This document shows, one piece after another, positions 16,068 through 22,748 of a stretch of 30,669 nt of DNA. The DNA is from a virus. Each line of letters opens with the position of its first letter. Within the stretch, counting starts at the first letter, position 1. Below the pieces are notes generated by a model. The model was not told the origin of the DNA, ran no database searches, and worked only from the letters and a program-made list of their open reading frames with translations. The position numbers and the translations under genes are program-made. The stretch covers positions 1-30,669 of IMG/VR virus record IMGVR_UViG_3300009068_002081; one strand, 5' to 3'.

Positions 16068-16412
16068 ATGGTGGGTCGGACTGTTAGAATCGTAGTAGTA
16101 AAGAATTGTTGTAATTCCTTTGTAGTGAAGGCACTGTGGACCCGGGGGCGGAGCCCGGCATCTCCACCGGAGGGTATTTGTTAAAGTATTCTGCGTTGGG
16201 GATGAATTAGTTTCGACATGGTGAGATAGCGAAAGAGGCAACACGGTAGGCGATGACCGTTAATCAAGCAAAACTCGTAAATGCCAAAGCATCTACAGGC
16301 GAAGTAACTGTTTCTGGTAAGAACGTTAAGTTCTCTGCTCGTACAGCGAAAGCCGAATCTTTCGCAGTTTAATCACCGCGATAGGGTAGGATATACCTCG
16401 TAACAGAAACAA
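16068..16412 (+). ncRNA. ssrA: Circularly permuted two-piece tmRNA
   Basis: The acceptor half lies before the coding half. The acceptor piece ends with a T-arm (CCGGG 16142-16146 / CCCGG 16154-16158, loop GGCGGAG) and CATCTCC (16159-16165), then ACC. The coding piece begins at 16198 with GGGGATG, which pairs perfectly (one G-U) with CATCTCC, followed by the conserved tmRNA segment TTTCGACA. CATGGTG (16217-16223) pairs with CACTGTG (16132-16138), forming helix P2, extended by GCGAA/TTTGT. A pseudoknot-type stem ACGGT/ACCGT follows. The 29 bases between the pieces would be cut out. CCA is not encoded in full (ACCG). Two-piece tmRNAs are known in alpha- and betaproteobacteria and some cyanobacteria. 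It rescues stalled ribosomes. The 5' end is approximate. Confidence 0.85.
16277..16372 (+). other. Proteolysis-tag reading frame of the tmRNA
   Basis: Aligning the CTC just upstream with the usual context of the resume codon gives GTA (16277) as resume codon and a 31-residue tag that begins VNAKASTGEV and ends AKAESFAV before TAA. It is far longer than the usual ten or so residues and ends in Ala-Val, not Ala-Ala. The exact resume codon is uncertain. Confidence 0.55.
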
Positions 16413-16416
16413 CCAG

Positions 16417-16441
16417 AACCCGCTTCGGCGGGTTTCTTTTT
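16417..16441 (+). terminator. Intrinsic terminator of the tmRNA
   Basis: Perfect seven-base-pair stem AACCCGC / GCGGGTT with a TTCG tetraloop, followed by TCTTTTT. Confidence 0.93.
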
Positions 16442-16507
16442 ATGCATAGTTAACTTCTAAAAGTACCAAGAAACCTTGCATTTTTTGCATGCCATTAGTG
16501 TAAACCA

Positions 16508-16515
16508 CTAAATAA
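16508..16515 (+). promoter_or_regulatory. T4-like late-promoter motif CTAAATAA
   Basis: CTAAATAA, 46 bases before the outer-membrane protein start and just after the tmRNA terminator, so a promoter is needed here. No good -35/-10 pair with proper spacing is visible. A strong Shine-Dalgarno (AAAAGGAAA) follows. Confidence 0.45.
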
Positions 16516-16561
16516 TATGTTGGGCATCAATCCAGCATTCTTTTAAAAGGAAATCTCAAGC

Positions 16562-17293
16562 ATGAAAAAATTATTATTAGCATTATTCGCAATGGCTAGC
16601 ATTACCGCGGCTCACGCTCAGGTATCTGGCAATTTAGGTTTGACAAGTGACTACCGTTTCCGCGGCATCAGTCAATCCCAAAATGCTCCTGCTGTCCAAG
16701 GCGGTGTTGACTATGCCCACAGCAGTGGTTTTTACGTTGGTAACTGGAATAGTAGTGTAAGTTCACAAGTTTACACAAATGGTTCTGGTGTAGAGAGTGA
16801 TCTCTATGCAGGATACAAGAAGGACATCTACAAAGGTATTACTATTGATATCGGTACATACAACTACTTCTATCCACGTGCTACTACTTCAGCCAAGACA
16901 GGTTCTAACTATGATACATACGAAGGTTTTGTTGGTGTAAGCTACAAAGACCTAGTGGGTGCCAAGTACAGTCGTACATTGGGTGCTGGTTACTTCGGTA
17001 CTGCTAATGCACAAGGTACAACTTATACACAAGCTGATGCCAAGTTGCCAGTTCCTGCAATCAAGAACTTGAGCGTAGTGGCCCACGCTGGCCGTACCAA
17101 TGTTGCTAATAACGCCACATTAGACTACAGTGATTACAATGCTGGCATTGCTTATGCATTGCCACAAGGTTGGGAAGGTACCGTCAAGTACTATACCAAT
17201 ACAAGCACTGGCACTTTTGAATCCGCTAACACTGTTAACGGTCAGAAACTTTACAGAAACGCTACTGTGTTTACTGTAGCCAAATCATTCTAA
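16562..17293 (+). CDS. Outer-membrane beta-barrel protein, Gcw_chp/TorF-like
   Basis: 243 aa. A classical signal peptide (MKKLLLALFAMASITAAHA, cleavage after residue 19) leads into VSGNLGLTSDYRFRGISQS, the typical start of the Gcw_chp family of proteobacterial outer-membrane proteins. The mature part alternates polar and aromatic residues with repeated Gly/Tyr/Ser segments and ends with a terminal Phe (VAKSF), the usual signal for barrel insertion. It is an independent transcription unit: terminator before, TAAATA motif plus Shine-Dalgarno at the start, strong terminator behind. A barrel in a phage might alter the host surface or block re-infection (inference). Confidence 0.85.
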   Translation: MKKLLLALFAMASITAAHAQVSGNLGLTSDYRFRGISQSQNAPAVQGGVDYAHSSGFYVGNWNSSVSSQVYTNGSGVESDLYAGYKKDIYKGITIDIGTYNYFYPRATTSAKTGSNYDTYEGFVGVSYKDLVGAKYSRTLGAGYFGTANAQGTTYTQADAKLPVPAIKNLSVVAHAGRTNVANNATLDYSDYNAGIAYALPQGWEGTVKYYTNTSTGTFESANTVNGQKLYRNATVFTVAKSF

Positions 17294-17311
17294 TAGTTAA
17301 TTAGAGTTCAC

Positions 17312-17335
17312 AAAAGGACCTTCGGGTCCTTTTTT
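17312..17335 (+). terminator. Intrinsic terminator after the outer-membrane protein gene
   Basis: Stem AAAAGGACC / GGTCCTTTT with TTCG loop and a run of T. The A-rich 5' arm could also make it bidirectional. Confidence 0.93.
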
Positions 17336-17354
17336 CATGACTAAGTATTAACCT

Positions 17355-18830
17355 ATGTGTGGAATCCTTTTAGTTAAAAGTAAAAATACAATAACGATAG
17401 AACAGCACCTAAATGCTTTTTTAAAATTACGTAGCCGTGGACCGGACTTCTGTAGATACCAGTACGAGAATAATATATTTGTTGCACAATCAGTGCTACA
17501 CATTACAGGGTCGGCAGACTACTATCATCAAGAACACCCAAACTTTTTAGCCTACAATGGTGAAATATATAATTTTAAAAAGTTTGGTGCATATAGTAAT
17601 GATATAGAATTTGTGGATGAATGTATCAACAATGATATTTCTAAGTTAGCTGACGGATGGGGTCCGTGGGCATTCGCTTGGACAGACAAACATACTGTGC
17701 TGTATGCTAGCGATCCACAAGGTGAAAAAACTTTATATCAATATCAAGACAACAATATATTAGTTGTGTGTAGTGAGATTGCTCCTATACTTGATTATGT
17801 CAATACACAAAAAGTCTACAACGAATACATTAGTAGACATTGGGCTTTGGTAGATCAAACTCCATATTTAGGTATTACTAGAGTTGTTGCTGGTCAATTA
17901 TATCAAGACGGACACGTTATAAAAAATATTGATAACATATGGGCTTGGATTAAACCCGCAGAATATAAAGATATTAATGAAGCCTATGAAGAGTTTGCCA
18001 ACAAATGGGCTCATGTTACTGAATTAATGACCCCTGCATGTCCAGCGGCTTTAACCTACTCTGGTGGACTTGACAGCAGTATCATACTCAGTCATATAGA
18101 CAATCTTGAATTATACACTACTAACATGCTAGGTAAGGATCCTATTGTGGATCACGTTAATGATTTTCTAACCGATAACGAGTGGCTAAGATTACACAAT
18201 ATCTCAGTTAACAAACAACAATGGGCACAGGCATTTACGGATGTTCTTGCTCGCTCTCAACTGCCTGTACAAAGTTGGAGTTTTGTTGGACAATGGATTG
18301 TTAGTGAACAATGCAAGGAACGAGTATTGTTTACTGGTGTTGGGGCGGATGAGTTATTTGGTGGTTACGACGTTTATCAAAGACTAACCTATACAACGGG
18401 CCAATCGTCTAGCCCGTATAGTCGTGGATGCAGTGCTCTCTTGTGGCAACGTTGTTTGTCTGCGTACGACCAACATGCTGGGCAGGCCACATTATTGGCT
18501 GATTATCTATATCAAATTGCCGGCTGTGATAGCCGAGGTATTGATGTGATTGCTGGATCCTGGGGTATAGAAGCAAGGAATCCGTTTTTGGCTAAACCCG
18601 TTATGCAATTAGCATTAAGTTTACCATTTGAATATAAAGTAGGCACAATCCCCAAACCCTTAATAAGACGTTTGTTTTTAGAACGATGGGCAGAAAAAGA
18701 TATCTTGCCTAAAAAAGGATTTACTGGACATTGTAACGACAGCTTACCGTGGTTAGATGTTGAAATAGAAACAACCAACGATAGAGATCAAGACTGGAAA
18801 CAAATTGTGATCAAGAGTTTTTATAACTAG
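17355..18830 (+). CDS. asnB: Glutamine-hydrolysing asparagine synthase-like amidotransferase
   Basis: 491 aa, two domains. The N-terminal class II glutaminase has the nucleophile Cys2 (MCGI), RSRGPD at 26-31 and YNGEIYN at 67-73. The C-terminal synthetase has the PP-loop TYSGGLDSS (234-242), GVGADELFGGY near 325 and the family's substrate region. It is shorter than bacterial AsnB (about 550 aa). It transfers ammonia from glutamine to a carboxylate activated with ATP; the acceptor could be aspartate or a sugar uronic acid, as in WbpS/WbtH-like O-antigen enzymes. No Shine-Dalgarno is seen before ATG 17355. Its 3' end overlaps the opposing gene by 20 bases. Confidence 0.88.
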   Translation: MCGILLVKSKNTITIEQHLNAFLKLRSRGPDFCRYQYENNIFVAQSVLHITGSADYYHQEHPNFLAYNGEIYNFKKFGAYSNDIEFVDECINNDISKLADGWGPWAFAWTDKHTVLYASDPQGEKTLYQYQDNNILVVCSEIAPILDYVNTQKVYNEYISRHWALVDQTPYLGITRVVAGQLYQDGHVIKNIDNIWAWIKPAEYKDINEAYEEFANKWAHVTELMTPACPAALTYSGGLDSSIILSHIDNLELYTTNMLGKDPIVDHVNDFLTDNEWLRLHNISVNKQQWAQAFTDVLARSQLPVQSWSFVGQWIVSEQCKERVLFTGVGADELFGGYDVYQRLTYTTGQSSSPYSRGCSALLWQRCLSAYDQHAGQATLLADYLYQIAGCDSRGIDVIAGSWGIEARNPFLAKPVMQLALSLPFEYKVGTIPKPLIRRLFLERWAEKDILPKKGFTGHCNDSLPWLDVEIETTNDRDQDWKQIVIKSFYN

Positions 18831-19512
18831 CCCAGTCAACTAAGGTATCAAACCACGCAGGAGTAAATGTAGTGCCAGGATGCTGTTGTAAATAACAGGC
18901 CATAACAGCTACGCAATAATCTTCTCCTGGAGTGATAGCAGAGGTCCGTGAACTATTGTACTCGTACCAATCAATGCCGTACGGTGCTTGGGCATCTGTT
19001 AATCTAAATAAAAATTGCTGACCCAACTCTGCCAGACACAGCTTTGCAAATTGGTCAAAGGTGGTTATTGATTCTAAGTGGGCAAATTGATCTTGATAAT
19101 GTACATGAGTACTGATAAAGGCCGACACAGTGTTTATGGAGTTGATACGTTCAAGGGCTCGCAATCTACTTTCGCCTGTTCCAGACTCCAACAACGGAAG
19201 ACCTATATAATGTAGCAACATGGGCTTGATACTGCCTTGTCTAGGCAAGTCATCTACCCATATGTTTAATTTAACCAAATTAGCAATATCATAATGGTTC
19301 GCCGGGTCTTCAATAAATCCATTAATCCCCTGACTGGCTATATGTATGTTAGCCCAATCACAAAGATCTTGTAAACTTTGATTGGTCCTGATTGCGTTCT
19401 TATCCTGGGCTGGATTATAAAACAAACAATGGGCACCATGGTGAAAACTATCCGCAATTGGATCTTGGGTGCTTGGATAAGTTAAATTGATTGTGGGATT
19501 ATTCCAGTACAT
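18811..19512 (-). CDS. Unknown protein, the only gene on the minus strand
   Basis: 233 aa from the ATG at 19512-19510 (an upstream in-frame Met is possible but would overlap the divergent gene). Soluble, rich in His, Gln and aromatic residues, with the segment HYIGLPLLESGTGESRLR near 124-141. No family recognised. The plus strand has no frame here, so the 700-base space is otherwise empty, and the amino-acid composition looks like a real protein. It runs tail-to-tail into asnB with a 20-base overlap and head-to-head against the glycosyltransferase-like gene, 15 bases apart. A promoter-like -10 sits seven bases before its ATG. Confidence 0.72.
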   Translation of the reverse strand: MYWNNPTINLTYPSTQDPIADSFHHGAHCLFYNPAQDKNAIRTNQSLQDLCDWANIHIASQGINGFIEDPANHYDIANLVKLNIWVDDLPRQGSIKPMLLHYIGLPLLESGTGESRLRALERINSINTVSAFISTHVHYQDQFAHLESITTFDQFAKLCLAELGQQFLFRLTDAQAPYGIDWYEYNSSRTSAITPGEDYCVAVMACYLQQHPGTTFTPAWFDTLVDWASYKNS

Positions 19513-19519
19513 ATAAGTA

Positions 19520-19528
19520 ATTATCACA
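19520..19528 (-). promoter_or_regulatory. Extended -10 promoter of the minus-strand gene
   Basis: Read on the minus strand: TGTGATAAT, an extended -10 (TGn plus GATAAT, 19525-19520), seven bases from the ATG. This again predicts a leaderless mRNA. No good -35 is seen. Confidence 0.45.
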
Positions 19529-20403
19529 TGACCTTTGATCAAAAGAAAATTGCGCAAGAACAAATTTGGAAATATTTGCCATTAGAACAAGCTATCAACC
19601 ATCAGGTACATCAGGCACTTGATCAAAAGAAAAATATAGCATATCGAATTGTTGACAGCGTATTTGCTGAAACTCCCGCAGCCTGGACAGATGCCAAGTT
19701 AATAGTCACCGACAACATACCTACCCGTGCAGTAAGCGGCAAGACACTTCCTCTATATCCAGAGTATTGGCATGTTTATCATTATAAACCTGTATATCAA
19801 CCTAGTCCGGCAAGCTATGGATACAATTGTTTTATGAATAGAATTTCAGAAGATCGAGCACAAACTTTTCAAGAGCTCAAACGTAGAGGATTACTGTCAA
19901 AAGGTCTAGTTAGTTTTAACAATCTCCGGCCTGGGGAGTCAATCAGTACTGTTCAGGATCTACTTGATTACGGAGACCCATATAATAATTTAACCAATAG
20001 CTTAGAACAATCAATTATTGATTCTAATATCAGCGTGGTCTTAGAAACATATATCAGCGATGATCATATTACGTTTAGTGAAAAAATATTTAGAGCATTA
20101 CAGTTGCCAAGACCGTGGCTTCTATATTGTAGTCCTCAATCTGTTAAATATCTTAGATGTCACGGATTTGATGTGTTGGATGATTACGTAGACCATTCGT
20201 ACGATAACGAAATCTCTCACAGCCGCAGATTAATGTCTATTATAGACCAACTTGAACAGTTTGTCGAACGACATTATGACCACAATGACTATGCTAGATT
20301 TGAACAGGCCGTAAAACACAATAGGAACTTGTTATTAAAATTTGCACAGGCATGGCCTGCAAAATTTGATCATGTGCTCAAAGAGATTGCAAAATATGAT
20401 TGA
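19528..20403 (+). CDS. Glycosyltransferase-like protein (copy 1 of a tandem pair)
   Basis: 291 aa. The C-terminal half has VVLETYISDDHITFSEKIF followed by LPRPWLLYCSPQSVKYLRCHGFDVLDDYVDHSYD (about residues 170-230). This layout, an acidic ET/ITEK segment then a G-F-D-x-x-D-D-x-(V/I)-D-x-S-Y element, is seen in GT10-like (fucosyltransferase-type) and related phage or bacterial glycosyltransferases. The next gene shares the same elements. The catalytic N-terminal half is not recognisable. The start lies 15 bases from the divergent minus-strand start, with no Shine-Dalgarno; TATAAG at 19512-19517 could be a -10. The assignment rests on this limited similarity. Confidence 0.62.
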   Translation: MTFDQKKIAQEQIWKYLPLEQAINHQVHQALDQKKNIAYRIVDSVFAETPAAWTDAKLIVTDNIPTRAVSGKTLPLYPEYWHVYHYKPVYQPSPASYGYNCFMNRISEDRAQTFQELKRRGLLSKGLVSFNNLRPGESISTVQDLLDYGDPYNNLTNSLEQSIIDSNISVVLETYISDDHITFSEKIFRALQLPRPWLLYCSPQSVKYLRCHGFDVLDDYVDHSYDNEISHSRRLMSIIDQLEQFVERHYDHNDYARFEQAVKHNRNLLLKFAQAWPAKFDHVLKEIAKYD

Positions 20404-21355
20404 CGTTGTTGGATCTACTTATTGCTATCAAGGAGAACAACTGGTGTCACCAGAGATAATTGTTGTTAGAGATCATCATTACAATGAAGAACAACAATGT
20501 TTTCCTATTAAACAACTATTAGAAAATAGTGTGTGTAATCCCAAAGAACATGCTGTAATATTTGATCATGTGTTACAACACAATGATGTTTTGCAGGATT
20601 ATCAGTTGGTTAGCTTTCCTAGTTTTTTAGCTAGAGAAAATACAGAATTTGTACGGCAACAAATACAGCCCGATTGGTCTAACAAAACAGCTACATTTAA
20701 TTTCATGATTAACAAGCCCAGGCCCCATAGATTTCAATTGTTAGAAATGATCAAAGAATTTAATTTAACTGACTATTGTCACGCATTGGCTTGGCAAACT
20801 AATAGTGTTAACGACATTCCTGTTACTGATTATCGTTTTGGAACAGAAGTTATTATGGAACGCGGCATTAGGAATGGTAGTTTTTGTAATTCCTATACCT
20901 ATCAAGGATTACTACAAAAGAATGTGTTTGAACCCACGTGTGTTTCGTTGATTACTGAGCCGGCGTACTATGAGCGCGAAACCATTATAACCGAAAAAAC
21001 CATAATGTCTATGTATGCTGGAACTATACCTGTTTGGGTCGGAGGATGGCGCATTCCAGACTATTTGAAACAAGCTGGATTTGATACATTCGACGATATT
21101 GTAGATCACAGTTATCAAGACTTAGCCAATCCAGCAGATCGATGCAGGCAAGCTATTGTTCTTAATCAAGACTTGTTACGGTATTTTGATCTAACCAAAC
21201 GAATCAATTGGGAATGTTGGGGTCGTTTGAAGAAAAATGTAGAATTATTAGAAACTAATTATTTTAGGAACGAATGTTTAACTATGATTGATCAATATTC
21301 TGGGCTGGTACAACGCACCCTACGGCAATTGTTGGGGTTGACAAATGATAAATAA
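20396..21355 (+). CDS. Glycosyltransferase-like protein, GT10-type C-terminus (copy 2)
   Basis: 319 aa from ATG 20396, which overlaps the previous stop by eight bases; the upstream alternative start lies deeper inside copy 1. The segment SLITEPAYYERETIITEKTIMSMYAGTIPVWVGG, then AGFDTFDDIVDHSYQD, matches the nucleotide-sugar-binding C-terminal half of alpha-1,3-fucosyltransferase-like (GT10) enzymes. The FDTFDDIVDHSY stretch parallels FDVLDDYVDHSY in copy 1. The gene's last codons contain the -35 box of the next promoter. Confidence 0.72.
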   Translation: MIDVVGSTYCYQGEQLVSPEIIVVRDHHYNEEQQCFPIKQLLENSVCNPKEHAVIFDHVLQHNDVLQDYQLVSFPSFLARENTEFVRQQIQPDWSNKTATFNFMINKPRPHRFQLLEMIKEFNLTDYCHALAWQTNSVNDIPVTDYRFGTEVIMERGIRNGSFCNSYTYQGLLQKNVFEPTCVSLITEPAYYERETIITEKTIMSMYAGTIPVWVGGWRIPDYLKQAGFDTFDDIVDHSYQDLANPADRCRQAIVLNQDLLRYFDLTKRINWECWGRLKKNVELLETNYFRNECLTMIDQYSGLVQRTLRQLLGLTNDK

Positions 21356-21366
21356 CCTAGTATAAT
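21338..21366 (+). promoter_or_regulatory. Consensus sigma-70 promoter
   Basis: TTGACA (21338-21343), exactly 17 bases, TATAAT (21361-21366). This is a perfect match, overlapping the end of the glycosyltransferase-like gene. It points into a short transcript that ends at the terminator at 21501-21536. Confidence 0.9.
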
Positions 21367-21373
21367 ACTTACT

Positions 21374-21536
21374 ATGATGACTAATAACTTATATCTCTCT
21401 TTAGCAAGCCGACTCATTATTGGGCAAGCCAATCTATGGGCAGTGTGCGGAGAAGGTGCAAGGGGTTCTGAATAGAATAAGTTTTAAATTTTTATTTACG
21501 AACCCTGGAATTAAACACTCCGGGGTTTTTTATTTT
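21374..21536 (+). ncRNA. Short transcript of about 160 nt, small RNA or leaderless mini-gene
   Basis: A perfect promoter and a strong terminator enclose this stretch. It begins at ATGATG and could encode a 33-residue peptide (21374-21475) without ribosome binding site, or be a small RNA. ATTGG/CCAAT forms a hairpin with loop GCAAG near the middle. Nothing matches a known RNA family by eye. Confidence 0.55.
21501..21536 (+). terminator. Intrinsic terminator of the short transcript
   Basis: AACCCTGG / CCGGGGTT (one G-T pair, closable further by A-T), loop of 11, then TTTTTTATTTT. Confidence 0.9.
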
Positions 21537-21549
21537 AAGAAAGGATAAT

Positions 21550-21723
21550 ATGACAGATTATAAAAAATTAAACGATCGTATTGTGCGGCAGGCTTGGGAA
21601 GTTAGTAATTTAACACTAACAGAAGAAATGAAAACCCAACTGTTTCAGAATAAGATTCGCAGGGCCGCAGAAGCATTACGAGCTCGTGAGCAAAACCCTG
21701 TGTATTTTCAGATTGAGGATTAA
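21550..21723 (+). CDS. Small hypothetical protein
   Basis: 57 aa, helical and charged (MTDYKKLNDRIVRQAW...), with a Shine-Dalgarno AAGAAAGGA before ATG 21550. It sits just behind a terminator and just ahead of the tRNA genes. Function unknown. Confidence 0.68.
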   Translation: MTDYKKLNDRIVRQAWEVSNLTLTEEMKTQLFQNKIRRAAEALRAREQNPVYFQIED

Positions 21724-21729
21724 TATTTT

Positions 21730-21750
21730 GCTCCCGTCGACGTCGGGAGC
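21730..21750 (+). other. Hairpin before the tRNA cluster
   Basis: Perfect stem GCTCCCG / CGGGAGC with loop TCGACGT, six bases after the preceding gene and 11 before tRNA-Trp. It lacks a T tract, so it may be a processing or pausing hairpin. Confidence 0.6.
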
Positions 21751-21761
21751 GCCAAGTAATT

Positions 21762-21835
21762 GGGTTGCTAGTTTAGTGGCAGAACAGCGGTCTCCAAAAC
21801 CGCGGGTAGAGGTTCGATTCCTTTGCGACCCGCCA
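21762..21835 (+). tRNA. tRNA-Trp (CCA)
   Basis: 74 nt with encoded CCA. Acceptor stem GGGTTGC / GCGACCC, anticodon stem GCGGT / ACCGC, loop CTCCAAA, T-loop TTCGATT. Confidence 0.95.
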
Positions 21836-21842
21836 ATCCTTA

Positions 21843-21916
21843 GCGGGATTCGTATAATGGTATTACCCCAGCCTTCCAAGCTGACGACGAGAGTTCGATT
21901 CTCTTATCCCGCTCCA
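21843..21916 (+). tRNA. tRNA-Gly (TCC)
   Basis: 74 nt with encoded CCA. Acceptor GCGGGAT / ATCCCGC, anticodon loop CTTCCAA, T-loop TTCGATT. Confidence 0.95.
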
Positions 21917-21922
21917 AACAAC

Positions 21923-22000
21923 AGTAAGGTGGCAGAGAGGCCCAATGCAAGGGACTGCAAATCCCTAAAACCGTCGGTTCGAATCCGACCCTTACTTCCA
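21923..22000 (+). tRNA. tRNA-Cys (GCA)
   Basis: 78 nt with encoded CCA. Acceptor AGTAAGG / CCTTACT, anticodon stem AGGGA / TCCCT with loop CTGCAAA, T-loop TTCGAAT. Confidence 0.93.
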
Positions 22001-22022
22001 AACATAAAGAAAGGAGGCATAT

Positions 22023-22613
22023 ATGCCTAGTGTATTTTTAGTAAGCGATACGCACTTTGGTCACAAAGGTGTGTGCCACTTTACCCGTAACGACGGAGTA
22101 ACAAAATTGCGACCATTTGATACTCCAGAAGAAATGGACGAGTTTATGGTCAAGGCGTGGAACGAACGTGTGCGTCCAAACGATAAAGTTTATCACTTAG
22201 GAGATGTGGTTATTAATCGTCGAGCATTAAAGATTATGAGTAGACTCAACGGTGACAAGGTGCTTATCCGTGGTAACCACGACATTTTTCCGGATGTGGA
22301 ATATCGTGAATACTTCCGTGAGCTTAGAGCTTACCATGTAATGAATGGAATGATTCTTAGTCACATTCCCGTACATCCCGAAAGCCTTGGTCGTTTTGGT
22401 GTAAACATTCACGGTCATACCCATGCCAATCGTGTCATGCGTGATCTTGCTGTATGTGGGCGCGACAATGTGATTGATACAAGATACCACTGTGTTTGCG
22501 TTGAGCAAACCGATTTCGCTCCTATCTTGTTCGAAGATGTGATCGAACGGATTCGAGCGGAGGGTGGTGTAATAGGTTTTCAAAACGGTAATGGTACTAC
22601 ACAAGTAACCTAA
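22023..22613 (+). CDS. Calcineurin-like metallophosphoesterase
   Basis: 196 aa. The dinuclear-metal motifs are in order: SDTHFGH (Asp9, His11), LGD (Asp61), RGNHD at 83-87, SHIP near 113 and HGHTH at 130-134. It should hydrolyse phosphomono- or diesters; the substrate is unknown, and phage members of this family vary. A strong Shine-Dalgarno (AAAGGAGG) precedes ATG 22023. It lies inside the tRNA cluster, with tRNAs on both sides, and is likely co-transcribed with them. Confidence 0.9.
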   Translation: MPSVFLVSDTHFGHKGVCHFTRNDGVTKLRPFDTPEEMDEFMVKAWNERVRPNDKVYHLGDVVINRRALKIMSRLNGDKVLIRGNHDIFPDVEYREYFRELRAYHVMNGMILSHIPVHPESLGRFGVNIHGHTHANRVMRDLAVCGRDNVIDTRYHCVCVEQTDFAPILFEDVIERIRAEGGVIGFQNGNGTTQVT

Positions 22614-22619
22614 AGTTTG

Positions 22620-22696
22620 ACCCTGGTAGACAAATTGGTAAAGTCACCGATCCAAGAAATCGGAATATGGAGGTCCGAATCCTCCCCAGGGTACCA
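22620..22696 (+). tRNA. tRNA-like gene, apparent anticodon AAG, unusual loops
   Basis: 77 nt with encoded CCA. Acceptor ACCCTGG / CCAGGGT, D stem GAC / GTC, anticodon stem CCGAT / ATCGG, T stem GGAGG / CCTCC: all stems pair. The anticodon loop is CCAAGAA, with C instead of the universal T33, and the T-loop is TCCGAAT, with C instead of T55. The formal anticodon AAG reads Leu codons, but the short variable loop is not that of a Leu tRNA. It may be a tRNA with altered function. Confidence 0.65.
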
Positions 22697-22725
22697 TTGA
22701 CACAGTAATATTTTTAATGTATAAT
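22697..22725 (+). promoter_or_regulatory. Consensus sigma-70 promoter before the omega-like gene
   Basis: TTGACA (22697-22702), exactly 17 bases, TATAAT (22720-22725), starting one base after the tRNA-like gene. A perfect consensus. The leader is about 17 bases and contains AGGAG. Confidence 0.92.
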
Positions 22726-22748
22726 ATACATTTACAACAGGAGATATC

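Noticed and set aside
16041-16244. A 67-codon minus-strand frame over the tmRNA
   Set aside because: The plus strand holds well-supported tmRNA pairings; the frame is chance.
16198-16441. A conventional one-piece tmRNA
   Set aside because: No acceptor 3' strand (CATCTCC plus CCA) exists downstream of the tag; the matching strand lies upstream at 16159-16165.
21686-22030. A 114-codon plus-strand frame across the tRNA genes
   Set aside because: It runs through tRNA-Trp, tRNA-Gly and tRNA-Cys, whose folds are clear; the frame is accidental.
22227-22604. A 125-codon minus-strand frame
   Set aside because: It is the shadow of the metallophosphoesterase gene, whose metal motifs are intact.
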